From: Mesorhizobium tianshanense
GTDB lineage: Bacteria; Pseudomonadota; Alphaproteobacteria; Rhizobiales; Rhizobiaceae
Direction: 5' to 3'
Assembly (NCBI RefSeq): GCF_007830515.1
Contig: NZ_VLKT01000003.1
Coordinates: 124,001-188,000, forward strand
DNA: 64,000 bases
Positions 28,006 through 36,938 of this stretch are shown here, in pieces; the stretch's first letter is position 1, and each line of letters starts with the position of its first letter. The translations under genes were made by a program, and so were the position numbers. The notes beneath the pieces were generated by a model. That model saw nothing but the letters and a program-made list of their open reading frames with translations, was not told the DNA's origin and did no database searches.

Positions 28006-29340
28006 TCAAATACTGAGCCCATCGCGGATGGCGCAGAAATAGCGGTCGGTTCCGACCTGCCCGCCCTTGAGGGCAACCTCCAGCCCGTCGATCGCCTTGA
28101 CGCGCGAGTGGGCGACGCAGAGCGGAGAGCCCGGCGAGGCGGGCAGCGGCATCCGCACCGTCAGCGCATCGACCCCCATCTGGCCGAGCGCGTGGCTGGA
28201 TGTATCGCCGCCGGCGATGATCACGCGCTGTAATTTCTGCTCGATCGTCAGCGCGCGAAGAAGTTCGCCGAGGCCGCGGCCAAGCATGTGGCGGGCGCCT
28301 TCCTGCCGGTCGATTTCGGCGCCCCGGTCTGATGCGGGACCGAGGGCAGTGTAGAGGACGACACTGCGACCGGCTTCCAGATTGGCGCGACCGGCCGCAA
28401 CCGCGCGTGCGATCGCCTTGTCGGACTCCCCCGAGACCAGCTCGATCGGATCGACCTCGACCCCGTCAAAACCGTCCGTCAAAGCATGCCTGATCTGTCG
28501 TTCCGTTGTCGGCGAGCAGCTGCCCGAGACCACCGCGATCCGGTCGGCCGCGCCCGGCGGCGAAAAGCTGGGCTCGGCACTGACGGTATGGTTCGCGGCC
28601 CATTCGGCCAGCAACGCATATTCGATGCCGGAAGAGCCGACAACGAACGTGCCGCCCGGCTTGCGAACGCGCCATATCTCCTCGCCGGCAAGCGCCTGGG
28701 TTTCCAGGCTGTCGACATCGACAAGCACGATGTCGCTGCCGTTTTCGATCAAGCGATCGAACGCTGCCGACCGCGCTGCCGACTGCAGCGTCGCCAGGTC
28801 GACCAGCCCTAAGGTGAGATCAGTCTGGCGCGACAGATGGATCAGCAGGTCAGATTCATCCATCGGCGTGGTCGGGTGGCGGCTCATCACGGGATGGCGA
28901 TCGATACGGTAATATTTTTCGCGGTAGGCCGCGAACAGATGGCCGAAGGCGGTGTAGCGCTTGAGCTGCGGCGCGCCGACCACCAGCGGCACGCTGTCTT
29001 GGCTGAAAACCGAGCGGCCGATCTCGATGGCCCGGCCGATGCTGCCGATCGTCGGGCTGGAATCGAAAGTCGAGCAGACCTTGTAGTGGCAGATCGCGGC
29101 GTTCAGGGTCTTTAGCCAGCCGAAGGCGCCCCGCAGATGCGTGTCCATCCATTGCGGCGTTTCACTTCGGCTGGTGCCGGCCAGGCCGATGGCCCGGCAA
29201 TTCCTGAATTGCGACAGCAGGGCCTCGTCCGGCTGACGCATGAACAGCACGGTCGGCACGCCGCCGAGCTCGAGCGCCTCCATGACGTCGGTCGAGCCGG
29301 TGAGATCATCGCCATAATAGCTCAGAAGCAGGCTTTGCAT
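28006..29340 (-). CDS. oiaK: Four-carbon acid sugar kinase family protein, 3-oxo-isoapionate kinase-like
   Basis: This 444-residue DUF1537 kinase begins MQSLLLSYYGDDLTGSTDVM, the family's N-terminal sugar-acid-binding signature. The C-terminal nucleotide-binding part includes VVSGSCSPTTERQ and IIAGGDTSSHAL. In D-apionate catabolism the kinase OiaK phosphorylates 3-oxo-isoapionate before a RuBisCO-like enzyme acts. This gene starts four bases behind a RuBisCO-like gene, which is that arrangement. Other DUF1537 kinases act on threonate, erythronate or oxo-tetronates, so specificity rests on neighbours. Its last 13 codons are nearly duplicated at 22791-22830. Confidence 0.78.
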   Translation of the reverse strand: MQSLLLSYYGDDLTGSTDVMEALELGGVPTVLFMRQPDEALLSQFRNCRAIGLAGTSRSETPQWMDTHLRGAFGWLKTLNAAICHYKVCSTFDSSPTIGSIGRAIEIGRSVFSQDSVPLVVGAPQLKRYTAFGHLFAAYREKYYRIDRHPVMSRHPTTPMDESDLLIHLSRQTDLTLGLVDLATLQSAARSAAFDRLIENGSDIVLVDVDSLETQALAGEEIWRVRKPGGTFVVGSSGIEYALLAEWAANHTVSAEPSFSPPGAADRIAVVSGSCSPTTERQIRHALTDGFDGVEVDPIELVSGESDKAIARAVAAGRANLEAGRSVVLYTALGPASDRGAEIDRQEGARHMLGRGLGELLRALTIEQKLQRVIIAGGDTSSHALGQMGVDALTVRMPLPASPGSPLCVAHSRVKAIDGLEVALKGGQVGTDRYFCAIRDGLSI

Positions 29341-29344
29341 GGCG

Positions 29345-30595
29345 TCAGGCCGCTTTGCCGTCGCCGAACTTCTCGATCGACCGTGCCAATTCGGCATGGC
29401 TCAAGGCGAACTCCGCCAGCGGTACGCCATCGACCGCCGCCTGCCAGGCTTGCTGCACGGCGCGCACGCCGGCACCCGGCCCATCCGGATGGCTGACGAT
29501 GCCGCCACCGCAGAGATAGAGAAGATCGACCGTTCGACCGGTTCGCGCAAAGGTTTCGGGCGCTTGTCCGCCCCACTGGCCGGAGCCGGCGACCGGCAAT
29601 GCGCAATCGTCAGGCAAAAAGATCGGCGTGGTCACCGCCTTGAAAGAACTGACGAAGGACCAGTCCGGCTCCCAGTATTTCGAGGCGATGCCGTTGATCT
29701 GGAACTGATCGACGCCGAGCAGCCGCCAGAATTGCTGCCAGACCTTGAAGTCCATGCCGAGGCCGGGGTGACGGGTGAGGATGTCCCAGCCATTGCGGTG
29801 CGCATGGATCACCAGGCTGGAGCGCTTTCTGAGGAAAGCCATGCCGCCGAAGCCGACGGAGTTGATGTTGACCACCGCGCAATTGCCGCCGGCCTTCGCC
29901 ACCAGATCGTGGTTGCGCATCATCTCGTCAGGGTCGGCATGCGAGATGCCGAAGGCATACATCACCTTTTTGCCGGTCTTCTGTTCATGCTCGAGCACGA
30001 GCGGCATGATCGCTTTCACCCGCTCCGACAGCGGCGAATAGGCCGGGCTCATCAGCTTCTCGTCGTCCTTGATGAAGTCGACGCCGGCGGCGATCAGCTC
30101 ACCCACCATTGCGGCCGTCTCATGCGGGCGCAGCCCAAGTGCCGGCTTGACGATCGTTCCGATGATCGGGCGGTCCTCGACACCGGTCAGCCGGCGGCTG
30201 CCTGCGACGCCGAATTGCGGACCCGGATGCGCGCCCCTGTATTCCTCCGGCAGCTTCATATCGACGATACGAATGCCGGTCAGGCCCTTGATCGAAAAGG
30301 CACCGCCGATGGCGATGGTCATCAGCGCCGACAGGTCGGTGCCGATCGCATCCAACGGAAATGCGATGTCGACATCCGCGCGCTTGAAGGGCCCGTCGCC
30401 GGCTTCGGGAAGGGACGGGCGATCGGCGTCCGGCAGATGCCGAATCGCCAGGACGCGTGCTGCGACCCGCGCCTTGAGCTCTTCGGTCTCGCCGGCCAGC
30501 GCGACGAAGGTTCCGGTCGACTGGTCGCTTGCGATCTTGGCCGCCAGCGCCTCGATGCTCGCCGAGGTCTCGATGCGATAGGTGAGGGTGATCAT
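29345..30595 (-). CDS. oiaX: RuBisCO-like protein, 3-oxo-isoapionate-4-phosphate decarboxylase-like
   Basis: This 416-residue member of the RuBisCO large-subunit superfamily is not expected to fix CO2. The metal-binding triad is kept as K176, D178 and E179 in VDFIKDDEKL, with Lys150 in TIVKPALGL. That motif has Ala where true RuBisCO has the second Lys (KPKLGL). His264 and His266 lie in VIHAHRNG, Lys306 in NGIASKYW and Ser338 in VAGSGQWGG. RLPs next to a DUF1537 kinase in apionate loci either decarboxylate (OiaX) or transfer and hydrolyse the carboxyl-containing fragment (OiaT). The first fits the erythrulose-phosphate isomerases in this window. The start is the ATG at 30595; the open frame upstream overlaps the GntR gene antisense. 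Confidence 0.75.
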   Translation of the reverse strand: MITLTYRIETSASIEALAAKIASDQSTGTFVALAGETEELKARVAARVLAIRHLPDADRPSLPEAGDGPFKRADVDIAFPLDAIGTDLSALMTIAIGGAFSIKGLTGIRIVDMKLPEEYRGAHPGPQFGVAGSRRLTGVEDRPIIGTIVKPALGLRPHETAAMVGELIAAGVDFIKDDEKLMSPAYSPLSERVKAIMPLVLEHEQKTGKKVMYAFGISHADPDEMMRNHDLVAKAGGNCAVVNINSVGFGGMAFLRKRSSLVIHAHRNGWDILTRHPGLGMDFKVWQQFWRLLGVDQFQINGIASKYWEPDWSFVSSFKAVTTPIFLPDDCALPVAGSGQWGGQAPETFARTGRTVDLLYLCGGGIVSHPDGPGAGVRAVQQAWQAAVDGVPLAEFALSHAELARSIEKFGDGKAA

Positions 30596-30626
30596 AGCTC
30601 GAAAAAGATTCCCTGATCTCCAGAAT

Positions 30627-30640
30627 CTGGTATAATGAGT
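30627..30640. promoter_or_regulatory. Shared regulon motif, copy 1 (rlp/gntR intergenic region)
   Basis: CTGGTATAATGAGT occurs 32 bases upstream of the RuBisCO-like gene start, between it and the divergent GntR gene. The same 14 bases occur at 38851, and the first ten also at 43164. I take it to be the binding site of the GntR regulator. Confidence 0.6.
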
Positions 30641-30737
30641 ACATAAGTATTGCAAGCGATATCCTGCTCGGGCAGGCATTCTGGGAATCATGGCGACAAT
30701 GCTAAATAGACATCGGTCCAGGGAGTGATTCGCGACG

Positions 30738-31451
30738 ATGAACCGTTCGGAGCCGATCGTCCGGCGCAAGCTTTCCGACGAAGTGTTTTTGAGGTTGAAG
30801 CGCTTGATCACCAGCGGTGAATTGGTGCCGGGCGACGACATGCCGTCGGAGCGCGAACTGATGGAGCGCTTCGAGGTCGGCAGGCCGGCGATACGCGAGG
30901 CGATGCAGGCATTGAGCAATATGGGCCTCGTCGCGATCTCGCATGGCGAGCGGGCCAAGGTGCTGCAACTGACCGCAAAGTCAATCATCAAGCAGGTCGA
31001 CGGCGCGGCCAAGATCATCCTGTCGTCGTCGAAGGACACGTTGGAGCATCTCAAGAACGCGCGCATCTTCTTCGAGCGCGGCATGGTCAGGGAAGCTGCC
31101 GAAAAGGCCACCGCCGAAGACGTGCAGCGGCTGCGGGCGACCGTTGCCGAACAGCGGAGCTTTCGCGGCGATTCCGAAGCCTTCATATCCGCCGACATGA
31201 AGTTTCATACCCAGATCGCGGCGATATCCGGCAACCCGATCTATGTTGCGGTCAGCGAGGCGATGCTTGGCTGGCTGAAGGAATACCACACCGAAATGCT
31301 GATCTGGACCGGCAAGGAAAAGTTCACGCTCACCGAGCACGAAGAGATCATCGGGCGCATCGAGCAGAAGGATGCGGAGGGTGCCGAAAAGGCGATGATC
31401 AAGCACCTCGAACGCTCGCGCGCGCTCTATGTGATGAATTCCGGCGACTGA
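30738..31451 (+). CDS. FadR-type GntR transcriptional regulator
   Basis: This 237-residue regulator has an N-terminal winged helix (FLRLKRLITSGELVPGDDMP, PSERELMERFEVGRPAIREAM) and a C-terminal helical FCD ligand domain (KNARIFFERGMVREAAEKA, FHTQIAAISGNP, EHEEIIGRIEQKDAEGAE). FCD regulators usually sense sugar acids or other carboxylates, which suits apionate. It is divergent from the RuBisCO-like/kinase operon and convergent with the lactonase operon, abutting its last gene. The repeated CTGGTATAAT motif in three promoters of the locus is its likely target. Confidence 0.9.
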   Translation: MNRSEPIVRRKLSDEVFLRLKRLITSGELVPGDDMPSERELMERFEVGRPAIREAMQALSNMGLVAISHGERAKVLQLTAKSIIKQVDGAAKIILSSSKDTLEHLKNARIFFERGMVREAAEKATAEDVQRLRATVAEQRSFRGDSEAFISADMKFHTQIAAISGNPIYVAVSEAMLGWLKEYHTEMLIWTGKEKFTLTEHEEIIGRIEQKDAEGAEKAMIKHLERSRALYVMNSGD

Positions 31452-33290
31452 TTACCAGATCCGGGTGATCGCATAAGGCGTCATCACGAGCTGTCGTCGG
31501 TCGAACCCGGAAATATCAACCGGCACGTCGCTCGCTGTCAGGTTCGCCAGCCACACGACAGTCTTGCCCGAGGGAGAACGGGCGGCCACTGCGGCCAACC
31601 GCGCTTCGTCGGTTGTGCTCGCCGCCACATGCCGGTGGCCGGCCAGTTCGCAAAGCCCCTTCACGGCATGGAAAATCGGCCGGGGTGTACCTTCTTCGGC
31701 CGGTTCGCCCGACGACGCCAGCACGCCGAACGGTCCGGTAAAGCTGGAAAGCGTGAGCATCTCCAGCCCGGCCGGCGCGACGCGCGCGGCATAGCCGATC
31801 GTCCATGCTGCCGCCAACTGGCCGGCATGGCGCGGATCCCGATCGGCCATGGCGATGCGCTGATTGTGCGGATTGGCCTTGGTCGCGCCGCCATAGGGGT
31901 TCTGCCGCATGGCGATGGTCGATGGGCCGATCCGGTAGGGTTTTGCCCCGAAGATCGCCCGTATCGATGCAGTGATGGAGGGCAGCGCTTCCAGCGATTG
32001 CATGACGCTGAGATCGTCGGCGGCATGCACGATCGGGCAGGTGCAGTGGGTGACGAAATCCAGCAGGCCGGCGGGAACGCGCTTGCGGTTGAGTTCGGTG
32101 AAATAGCTGAACATGCCGCCGCCGAGGCGGATGTCGGGAAAGGCGCGCCGCGCCGCGCCATAGACGTCTTCGAGCGGCGGGCATTGCGGCCATGCGCTGC
32201 CCGGCGGCGTCGACTGCCGGTCGACCGAGGGCGAAACGGCGATGGCCGAGAGCTTCAGCCCGGCCTGACGCACCATGCTGGCGACACCGGAAAGCTCGGC
32301 ATCGAGATCGCCCGTGCCGGAAACGACGCATTCGAGGGTCGTCTCGGCCGGGTAGGCGGCGGCGAGCCGGGCATAGGACTGCAAGGCGTCGAGGCCGTGG
32401 TCGCGTATCGGATCGTAGTGGAACATCAGCTGCTGCGGGCCGAGCGTGGACAGCATCGGCAGGTTTGCAAGCGCGGCATCGACCTCATCCGGGTAGATGA
32501 TCACGCCGATATCCGGCAGCATCGATCCGGCTTCGCCGAGCTCGACGCGGATAGGGTCTGCGGCTGCCGCGGCAGCCGGCGCCTTCACCTCACCCGCGAT
32601 GCGCAAGCTGATCGTCTGGCGTAGCGTCTCGTCGGCAGGCAGCACATAGGGCCATGGCAGCGCGAGCGGCCGAACATAGGTCTTGTAGGAAGCATCCGAC
32701 CAGTTGCGCTGGTCTTCCATTTCGAACGCGTCGCCTTCCATTCGGCATTCGGCGGTGACGCCAGGCCGAACCTCATGGGTGATCGCCCGCAAATCCTTGA
32801 AAGGCTGCCAAGGGTCGATCAGATGCGGAAGCTCTGTTTCCACCACGCTGCCGTCGGTGTGCTCGACCGCAACCGGGCTGCCGGCCAGGCCAGCGATCGG
32901 ATGCAGAATGCAGAAACCGCAGCGATTGGTCTCGAAATCGCTTTCGGGCAGGGCGATCACGTCGAAGACCAACTGGCCGTCGGCGGAACCCGCGATCGTC
33001 GCGCGAAAGCCGAGCCGGCTTCCCCCTGGTCCAGCACAACTTGCCGAATAGCTGACGGAGAAAGTCCCGGCACCTTGGTCGACAGTCAGGTCCGTGAGCG
33101 CCGGCTCATAGGTGCCCCAGTCGCGATCCCTGACGAGATAGGCGATGGCGCGCAGTACTTCGACGCCGCCATGGCAGATGGTGCGCAGATTGCCGTTGAC
33201 GAAGTCCGCGGTGAGCGCGCCGGCGCGCAGCCTGACCGGCTCGGGCTCGACCGCGGGCGTGCCATAGAGGAGGAAGGCGTCGGCTGTCAT
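31452..33290 (-). CDS. apnL: D-apionate lactonase-like protein
   Basis: This 612-residue protein begins MTADAFLLYGTPAVEPEPVRLRAG. It contains a beta-rich N-terminal half (FVNGNLRTICHGGVEVLRAI, RDRDWGTYEP) and a TIM-barrel-like C-terminal half (LGGGMFSYFTELNRKRVP, NPYGGATKANPHNQR). It has no classical lactonase motif. The size and neighbours match ApnL, the lactonase that opens D-apionolactone made by apiose dehydrogenase. Its start overlaps the stop of the Gfo/Idh/MocA dehydrogenase by four bases (ATGA), and it is the last gene of the importer-dehydrogenase operon. Identification is from recalled family size and context, so it is moderately secure. Confidence 0.68.
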   Translation of the reverse strand: MTADAFLLYGTPAVEPEPVRLRAGALTADFVNGNLRTICHGGVEVLRAIAYLVRDRDWGTYEPALTDLTVDQGAGTFSVSYSASCAGPGGSRLGFRATIAGSADGQLVFDVIALPESDFETNRCGFCILHPIAGLAGSPVAVEHTDGSVVETELPHLIDPWQPFKDLRAITHEVRPGVTAECRMEGDAFEMEDQRNWSDASYKTYVRPLALPWPYVLPADETLRQTISLRIAGEVKAPAAAAAADPIRVELGEAGSMLPDIGVIIYPDEVDAALANLPMLSTLGPQQLMFHYDPIRDHGLDALQSYARLAAAYPAETTLECVVSGTGDLDAELSGVASMVRQAGLKLSAIAVSPSVDRQSTPPGSAWPQCPPLEDVYGAARRAFPDIRLGGGMFSYFTELNRKRVPAGLLDFVTHCTCPIVHAADDLSVMQSLEALPSITASIRAIFGAKPYRIGPSTIAMRQNPYGGATKANPHNQRIAMADRDPRHAGQLAAAWTIGYAARVAPAGLEMLTLSSFTGPFGVLASSGEPAEEGTPRPIFHAVKGLCELAGHRHVAASTTDEARLAAVAARSPSGKTVVWLANLTASDVPVDISGFDRRQLVMTPYAITRIW

Positions 33291-34324
33291 CTCAGCAAAG
33301 CGTCGAGCTGCACCGGCTCCCGGCTCGCAGCACCCGAATAGGCGGCTTCGACCAGCGCCAAGGTCTTGAGATTGTCCGCACCCGAGGTTGCAGGCTCGGT
33401 CCCGTTCACCAGGCAGTCGACCCAATGCTTTTGAATGGCGACGACGCTTTCCTGGATGTTGTGCCATGGCCGCGACGCCCAGGACAGCAGCGGTGGCGAG
33501 ACGTCGCTGATCCTCGTGCCGCTCTTGCTGGTGACGGTAAGGCGATATCCCTGCTCGAGCCGGATCGTGCCGTCGCTGCCGTCGATCTCGACCAGCGTTT
33601 CCGGAAATGGCTCGGTGGCAAGCTTGGTCGCATAGCTGCAATCGACCACAGAAATTGTGCCGTTCTTGTGGTCTATCAGCATGGTTGCGACGTCCTCGCC
33701 GACGATGTCAGGGTTGATGCGAGCGGTTCGTGTAGTAATAGCCGAAACGTCGCCCAGCAGAAAGCGGGCAATGTCGAGACTATGGATGCCGAGGTCCTCG
33801 ATAATGAAGCGCTTTCCCGTCGCCAGATAGGGCTGGCCGGAAAACACGTCATAGGCCGAGCGGAACGAGATACGTCCGAAGAAGGGTCTGCCGATGTCGC
33901 CGCTGTCGAGCACGGCACGCACCGCCTGGATCGGCGACTGCCAGCGAAAATTTTCATGCACCATCAACGGCACGCCGGCGTCAGTGCAGGCCTTCACCAT
34001 GGCCTTGGCGTCGGCAAGCGTCGGCGCGAACGGCTTCTGGCAGATTGCCGGAACACGATGCCGCGCCGCCATCTCGACAAGCGAGCGATGGCTCGGCGCG
34101 GTGGTGGCGATATCGACGAAATCCAGCTTCTCGCCGGCAAACAGCGCGGCCGCATCGGCATAGCGCCGCGCGATGCCGAACTGGTCGCCGACGATCTTGA
34201 GCCGTTCTGGGTCGCGGTCGCAAATGGCGACGATCGCAGCACCTGCGATGTCGCGCCAGGCGTGCATCTGGTTGACGGCAAAGAAGCCGCAGCCGATCAG
34301 CGCTCCACGCAGTTCCGCCGCCAT
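33287..34324 (-). CDS. apsD: Gfo/Idh/MocA oxidoreductase, D-apiose dehydrogenase-like
   Basis: This 345-residue NAD(P)-dependent dehydrogenase has its Rossmann motif in LRGALIGCGFFAVNQMHAW (residues 5-23). The family signature Lys appears as ICQKPFAPTLADA, with QKP instead of the usual EKP, and the catalytic region includes EDLGIHSLDIARFLLG. It sits between an ABC permease (one-base overlap, TGATG) and the ApnL-like lactonase (ATGA overlap). Oxidation of an imported sugar to its lactone is therefore the expected job. In apiose loci this step is done by ApsD. Another aldose is possible if the locus serves a different branched sugar. Confidence 0.72.
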   Translation of the reverse strand: MAAELRGALIGCGFFAVNQMHAWRDIAGAAIVAICDRDPERLKIVGDQFGIARRYADAAALFAGEKLDFVDIATTAPSHRSLVEMAARHRVPAICQKPFAPTLADAKAMVKACTDAGVPLMVHENFRWQSPIQAVRAVLDSGDIGRPFFGRISFRSAYDVFSGQPYLATGKRFIIEDLGIHSLDIARFLLGDVSAITTRTARINPDIVGEDVATMLIDHKNGTISVVDCSYATKLATEPFPETLVEIDGSDGTIRLEQGYRLTVTSKSGTRISDVSPPLLSWASRPWHNIQESVVAIQKHWVDCLVNGTEPATSGADNLKTLALVEAAYSGAASREPVQLDALLR

Positions 34325-35388
34325 CAGCCTGCCTTTGCCATCTGCATCAGCGTCACGCGGCTCTGCAGCCGGCGCTGCGCCTGGTCGACGACGACGGCGA
34401 CGATGATGACGAGGCCCTTGATCACCATCTGCCAGAACGAGCTTACGCCCATCATGACCAGCCCGTCGGAGAGAATGCCGATGACGAAGGCGCCGACGAT
34501 GGTGCCGCCGATCGTGCCGCGGCCACCCGACATCGAGGTGCCGCCGAGCACCGCCGCCGCGATGGCGTTGAGCTCGAAGCTTTCGCCGGTCGCCGGATGC
34601 GAGGCCATCAGTTCGGACGAGATGATCAGGCCGACGATCGCCGCGCAGAAGCCGGAGAACATGTAGACGAACATCTTCACCATGTTGACCCTGACGCCTG
34701 AAATCCGCGCCGCCCGTTCGTTGCCGCCGACGGCGAAGATGTGGCGGCCGAGCGGGGTGTATTTGGCCAGATAGGCCGCCCCAAGTGCTACGACGACCAG
34801 AATCCATATCGAGACCGGCAGGCCGAGCAGCCGGCCTGCGCCGAGGAAGCCGAACCCTGTCGTGCCCAGTTCGGGCTTCCCGACGAGGTTCGGGAAGGTG
34901 CGGCCGTCGGACGACAGGAGCGCCAGGCCGCGCGCGACATAGAGCACGCCCAGCGTGGCGATGAACGGCGCGACATTCAGCCTGGTGATCAGCAATCCGT
35001 TGACTGCGCCGATCACTATGCCGACCGCCAGCGTGATCAGTGCGATCTCGAGGACGTTGAAATAGATCGTGTAGCCGATCTGCAGGTCGATGCCGTTGAG
35101 CACGAGATAACCGGCCACCATGCCGCACAGGCCGACGATCGAGCCGACCGAAAGGTCGATGCCGCCGGTGATGATGACGAAGGTCATGCCCATCGCCAGG
35201 AATGCATTCAGCGCCACGTGCTTCGACATCAGGATCAGATTGGCGGCCGACAGGAAGTTGGGTGCCGCGATCGAGAAGAAGACCAGGACGGCGATCAGCG
35301 CGATGAACGTCCTCGCCTTCATCAGCGTCAGCAGGACGGAGCCGTTCGAGGCGGAGGCAACAGCCGCCTTGGCCGGGATGTCAGTCAT
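34324..35388 (-). CDS. Ribose-type ABC permease (CUT2)
   Basis: This 354-residue RbsC-like inner-membrane permease has about ten hydrophobic segments. Conserved CUT2 motifs are GGIDLSVGSIVGL (about residues 75-87), NGLLITRLNVAPFIATLG and AAVLGGTSMSGGRGTIGGT. It starts with a four-base overlap on the ATPase gene and overlaps the dehydrogenase start by one base. It is expected to import the branched pentose whose oxidation is encoded downstream, inferred to be D-apiose. Confidence 0.9.
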   Translation of the reverse strand: MTDIPAKAAVASASNGSVLLTLMKARTFIALIAVLVFFSIAAPNFLSAANLILMSKHVALNAFLAMGMTFVIITGGIDLSVGSIVGLCGMVAGYLVLNGIDLQIGYTIYFNVLEIALITLAVGIVIGAVNGLLITRLNVAPFIATLGVLYVARGLALLSSDGRTFPNLVGKPELGTTGFGFLGAGRLLGLPVSIWILVVVALGAAYLAKYTPLGRHIFAVGGNERAARISGVRVNMVKMFVYMFSGFCAAIVGLIISSELMASHPATGESFELNAIAAAVLGGTSMSGGRGTIGGTIVGAFVIGILSDGLVMMGVSSFWQMVIKGLVIIVAVVVDQAQRRLQSRVTLMQMAKAG

Positions 35389-36938
35389 GGGCGTGGCTCT
35401 CCGTGTGCGGGGACCGGGCCGTGGCCAAGCGCCGATGCGGCGACAAGTGCCGCCTCCGTCGCCTCGGCGCGATCGAACATGCCGGTTAGTTTTCCATTGC
35501 TCATCACCGCGATCCGATCGGACAGCGCCATCACTTCGTCGAGATCGGAGGTGGCGAAAAGAATGCCCAGTCCGTCGCGGGACAGTCTGCGCATGGTGCG
35601 GAAGACGTCGGCCTTGGCGCCGACGTCGATGCCGCGGCTCGGCTCGTCCATCAAAAGCACCTTGGGTCCGGTGAGCAGCGCCTTGCCGATGACCACCTTC
35701 TGCTGGTTGCCGCCCGACAGCGACGAGACCTCCTGTGCCGGGTCGGCGACCTTGATCGCCAGTTCCCGCACCATCTGCGTCACTGCCTGGTTTTCCTTGG
35801 CGCCGCGAATGTGGAACAGGCGGACAAACCGCGACAGGCTGGCCAGCGTCAGATTGCTGGCGACGGACAGTATCGACACCAGCCCCTCGCGTTGGCGGTC
35901 CTCGGGGATCAGCGCCAGCCCACGCCGTATGCGTCGCGTCGTGTCGCGTTCCTTCACCTTCTTGCCGGCTATGAAGATCGTTCCGGTCGCCTGGCCGTGA
36001 CGACCCATGATGCAGTCGAACAGTTCGCTGCGCCCGGCGCCCATCAGGCCGTATATGCCGAGGATCTCGCCGGCGCGCAGCGACAGCGAGACGTGATCGA
36101 CCGCAAGCCCGCCGGTCACGCGCGGCAGGCAGATGTCCTCGGCACGGAATATCTCTTCGCCCGGAACATGGCCGTCGGCCTTGGCGAAGTCCTTGGCGTC
36201 CGAGCCGATCATCTGCCGCACGATCCACTGCGTGTCGACGTTTTTCATCTCTTCCTGGCCGGTGATCCGCCCGTCACGCAGCACGGTGATGTAGTCGCCG
36301 ATGCGGATCAACTCCTCGAGCCGGTGCGAGATGTAGACGATTGCCACGCCGCGCGCCTTGAGGTCGGCGATCACCTTGAACAGGATCTCGACTTCCGCCG
36401 CACTCAGCGCCGAGGTCGGTTCGTCCATGATCAGGATGCGCGCATCGAGCGAAACCGCCTTGGCGATCTCGACAAGCTGCTGCTGGCCGATGCGCAGGTC
36501 CTCGACCAGCATGTCGGGCCGGATGCCGGCTTCCAGCCGCTCAAGGAATTCCGCCGCGCGGCGCTCCTGTTCTTGGCTGTCGATCTTGCGGAACCGGTTG
36601 GTGATCTCGCGCGTGGCGAAGATGTTCTCGGCGACGGTCAGATTGCCGAACAGGTTCAACTCCTGGAACACCATGCCGATGCCACGGTTCACTGCGTCGC
36701 CTGATGACGAGAAGGAAACCTCCTCGCCTTCCAGGAGAATGCGGCCGAGCGTCGGCTGCTCGACGCCGGCGATGATCTTCATCAGCGTCGATTTGCCGGC
36801 GCCGTTTTCGCCGACCAGCACGTTGACCGCGCCCTTGCGCACCTCGAAATTCGCGCGCTTGACCGCGACGGTGCCGGAATAGACCTTCGAGACATCTTCC
36901 AGCTTCAGGATGACGTCGTGATCGATGGCGGCAGTCAT
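35385..36938 (-). CDS. Ribose-type ABC ATPase with two nucleotide-binding domains
   Basis: This 517-residue RbsA-like fused ATPase has an N-terminal domain with VGENGAGKST, IGQQQLVEIAKA, LIMDEPTSALS and YISHRLEE. The C-terminal domain has the characteristic altered Walker A (YGLMGAGRSEL) with SLSGGNQQKVVIGKA and LLMDEPSRGID. Degeneracy of the second Walker A is normal in the CUT2 family. It is coupled by ATGA overlaps on both sides, to the DUF2291 gene and to the permease. Confidence 0.93.
   Translation of the reverse strand: MTAAIDHDVILKLEDVSKVYSGTVAVKRANFEVRKGAVNVLVGENGAGKSTLMKIIAGVEQPTLGRILLEGEEVSFSSSGDAVNRGIGMVFQELNLFGNLTVAENIFATREITNRFRKIDSQEQERRAAEFLERLEAGIRPDMLVEDLRIGQQQLVEIAKAVSLDARILIMDEPTSALSAAEVEILFKVIADLKARGVAIVYISHRLEELIRIGDYITVLRDGRITGQEEMKNVDTQWIVRQMIGSDAKDFAKADGHVPGEEIFRAEDICLPRVTGGLAVDHVSLSLRAGEILGIYGLMGAGRSELFDCIMGRHGQATGTIFIAGKKVKERDTTRRIRRGLALIPEDRQREGLVSILSVASNLTLASLSRFVRLFHIRGAKENQAVTQMVRELAIKVADPAQEVSSLSGGNQQKVVIGKALLTGPKVLLMDEPSRGIDVGAKADVFRTMRRLSRDGLGILFATSDLDEVMALSDRIAVMSNGKLTGMFDRAEATEAALVAASALGHGPVPAHGEPRP

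Noticed and set aside
29345..30595. Methionine-salvage enolase (MtnW) identity for the RuBisCO-like protein, because mtnK and mtnA are in the same window
   Set aside because: It is coupled to a DUF1537 kinase and shares a promoter motif with apionate genes 8-12 kb away, not with the mtn genes, which have a different palindrome.
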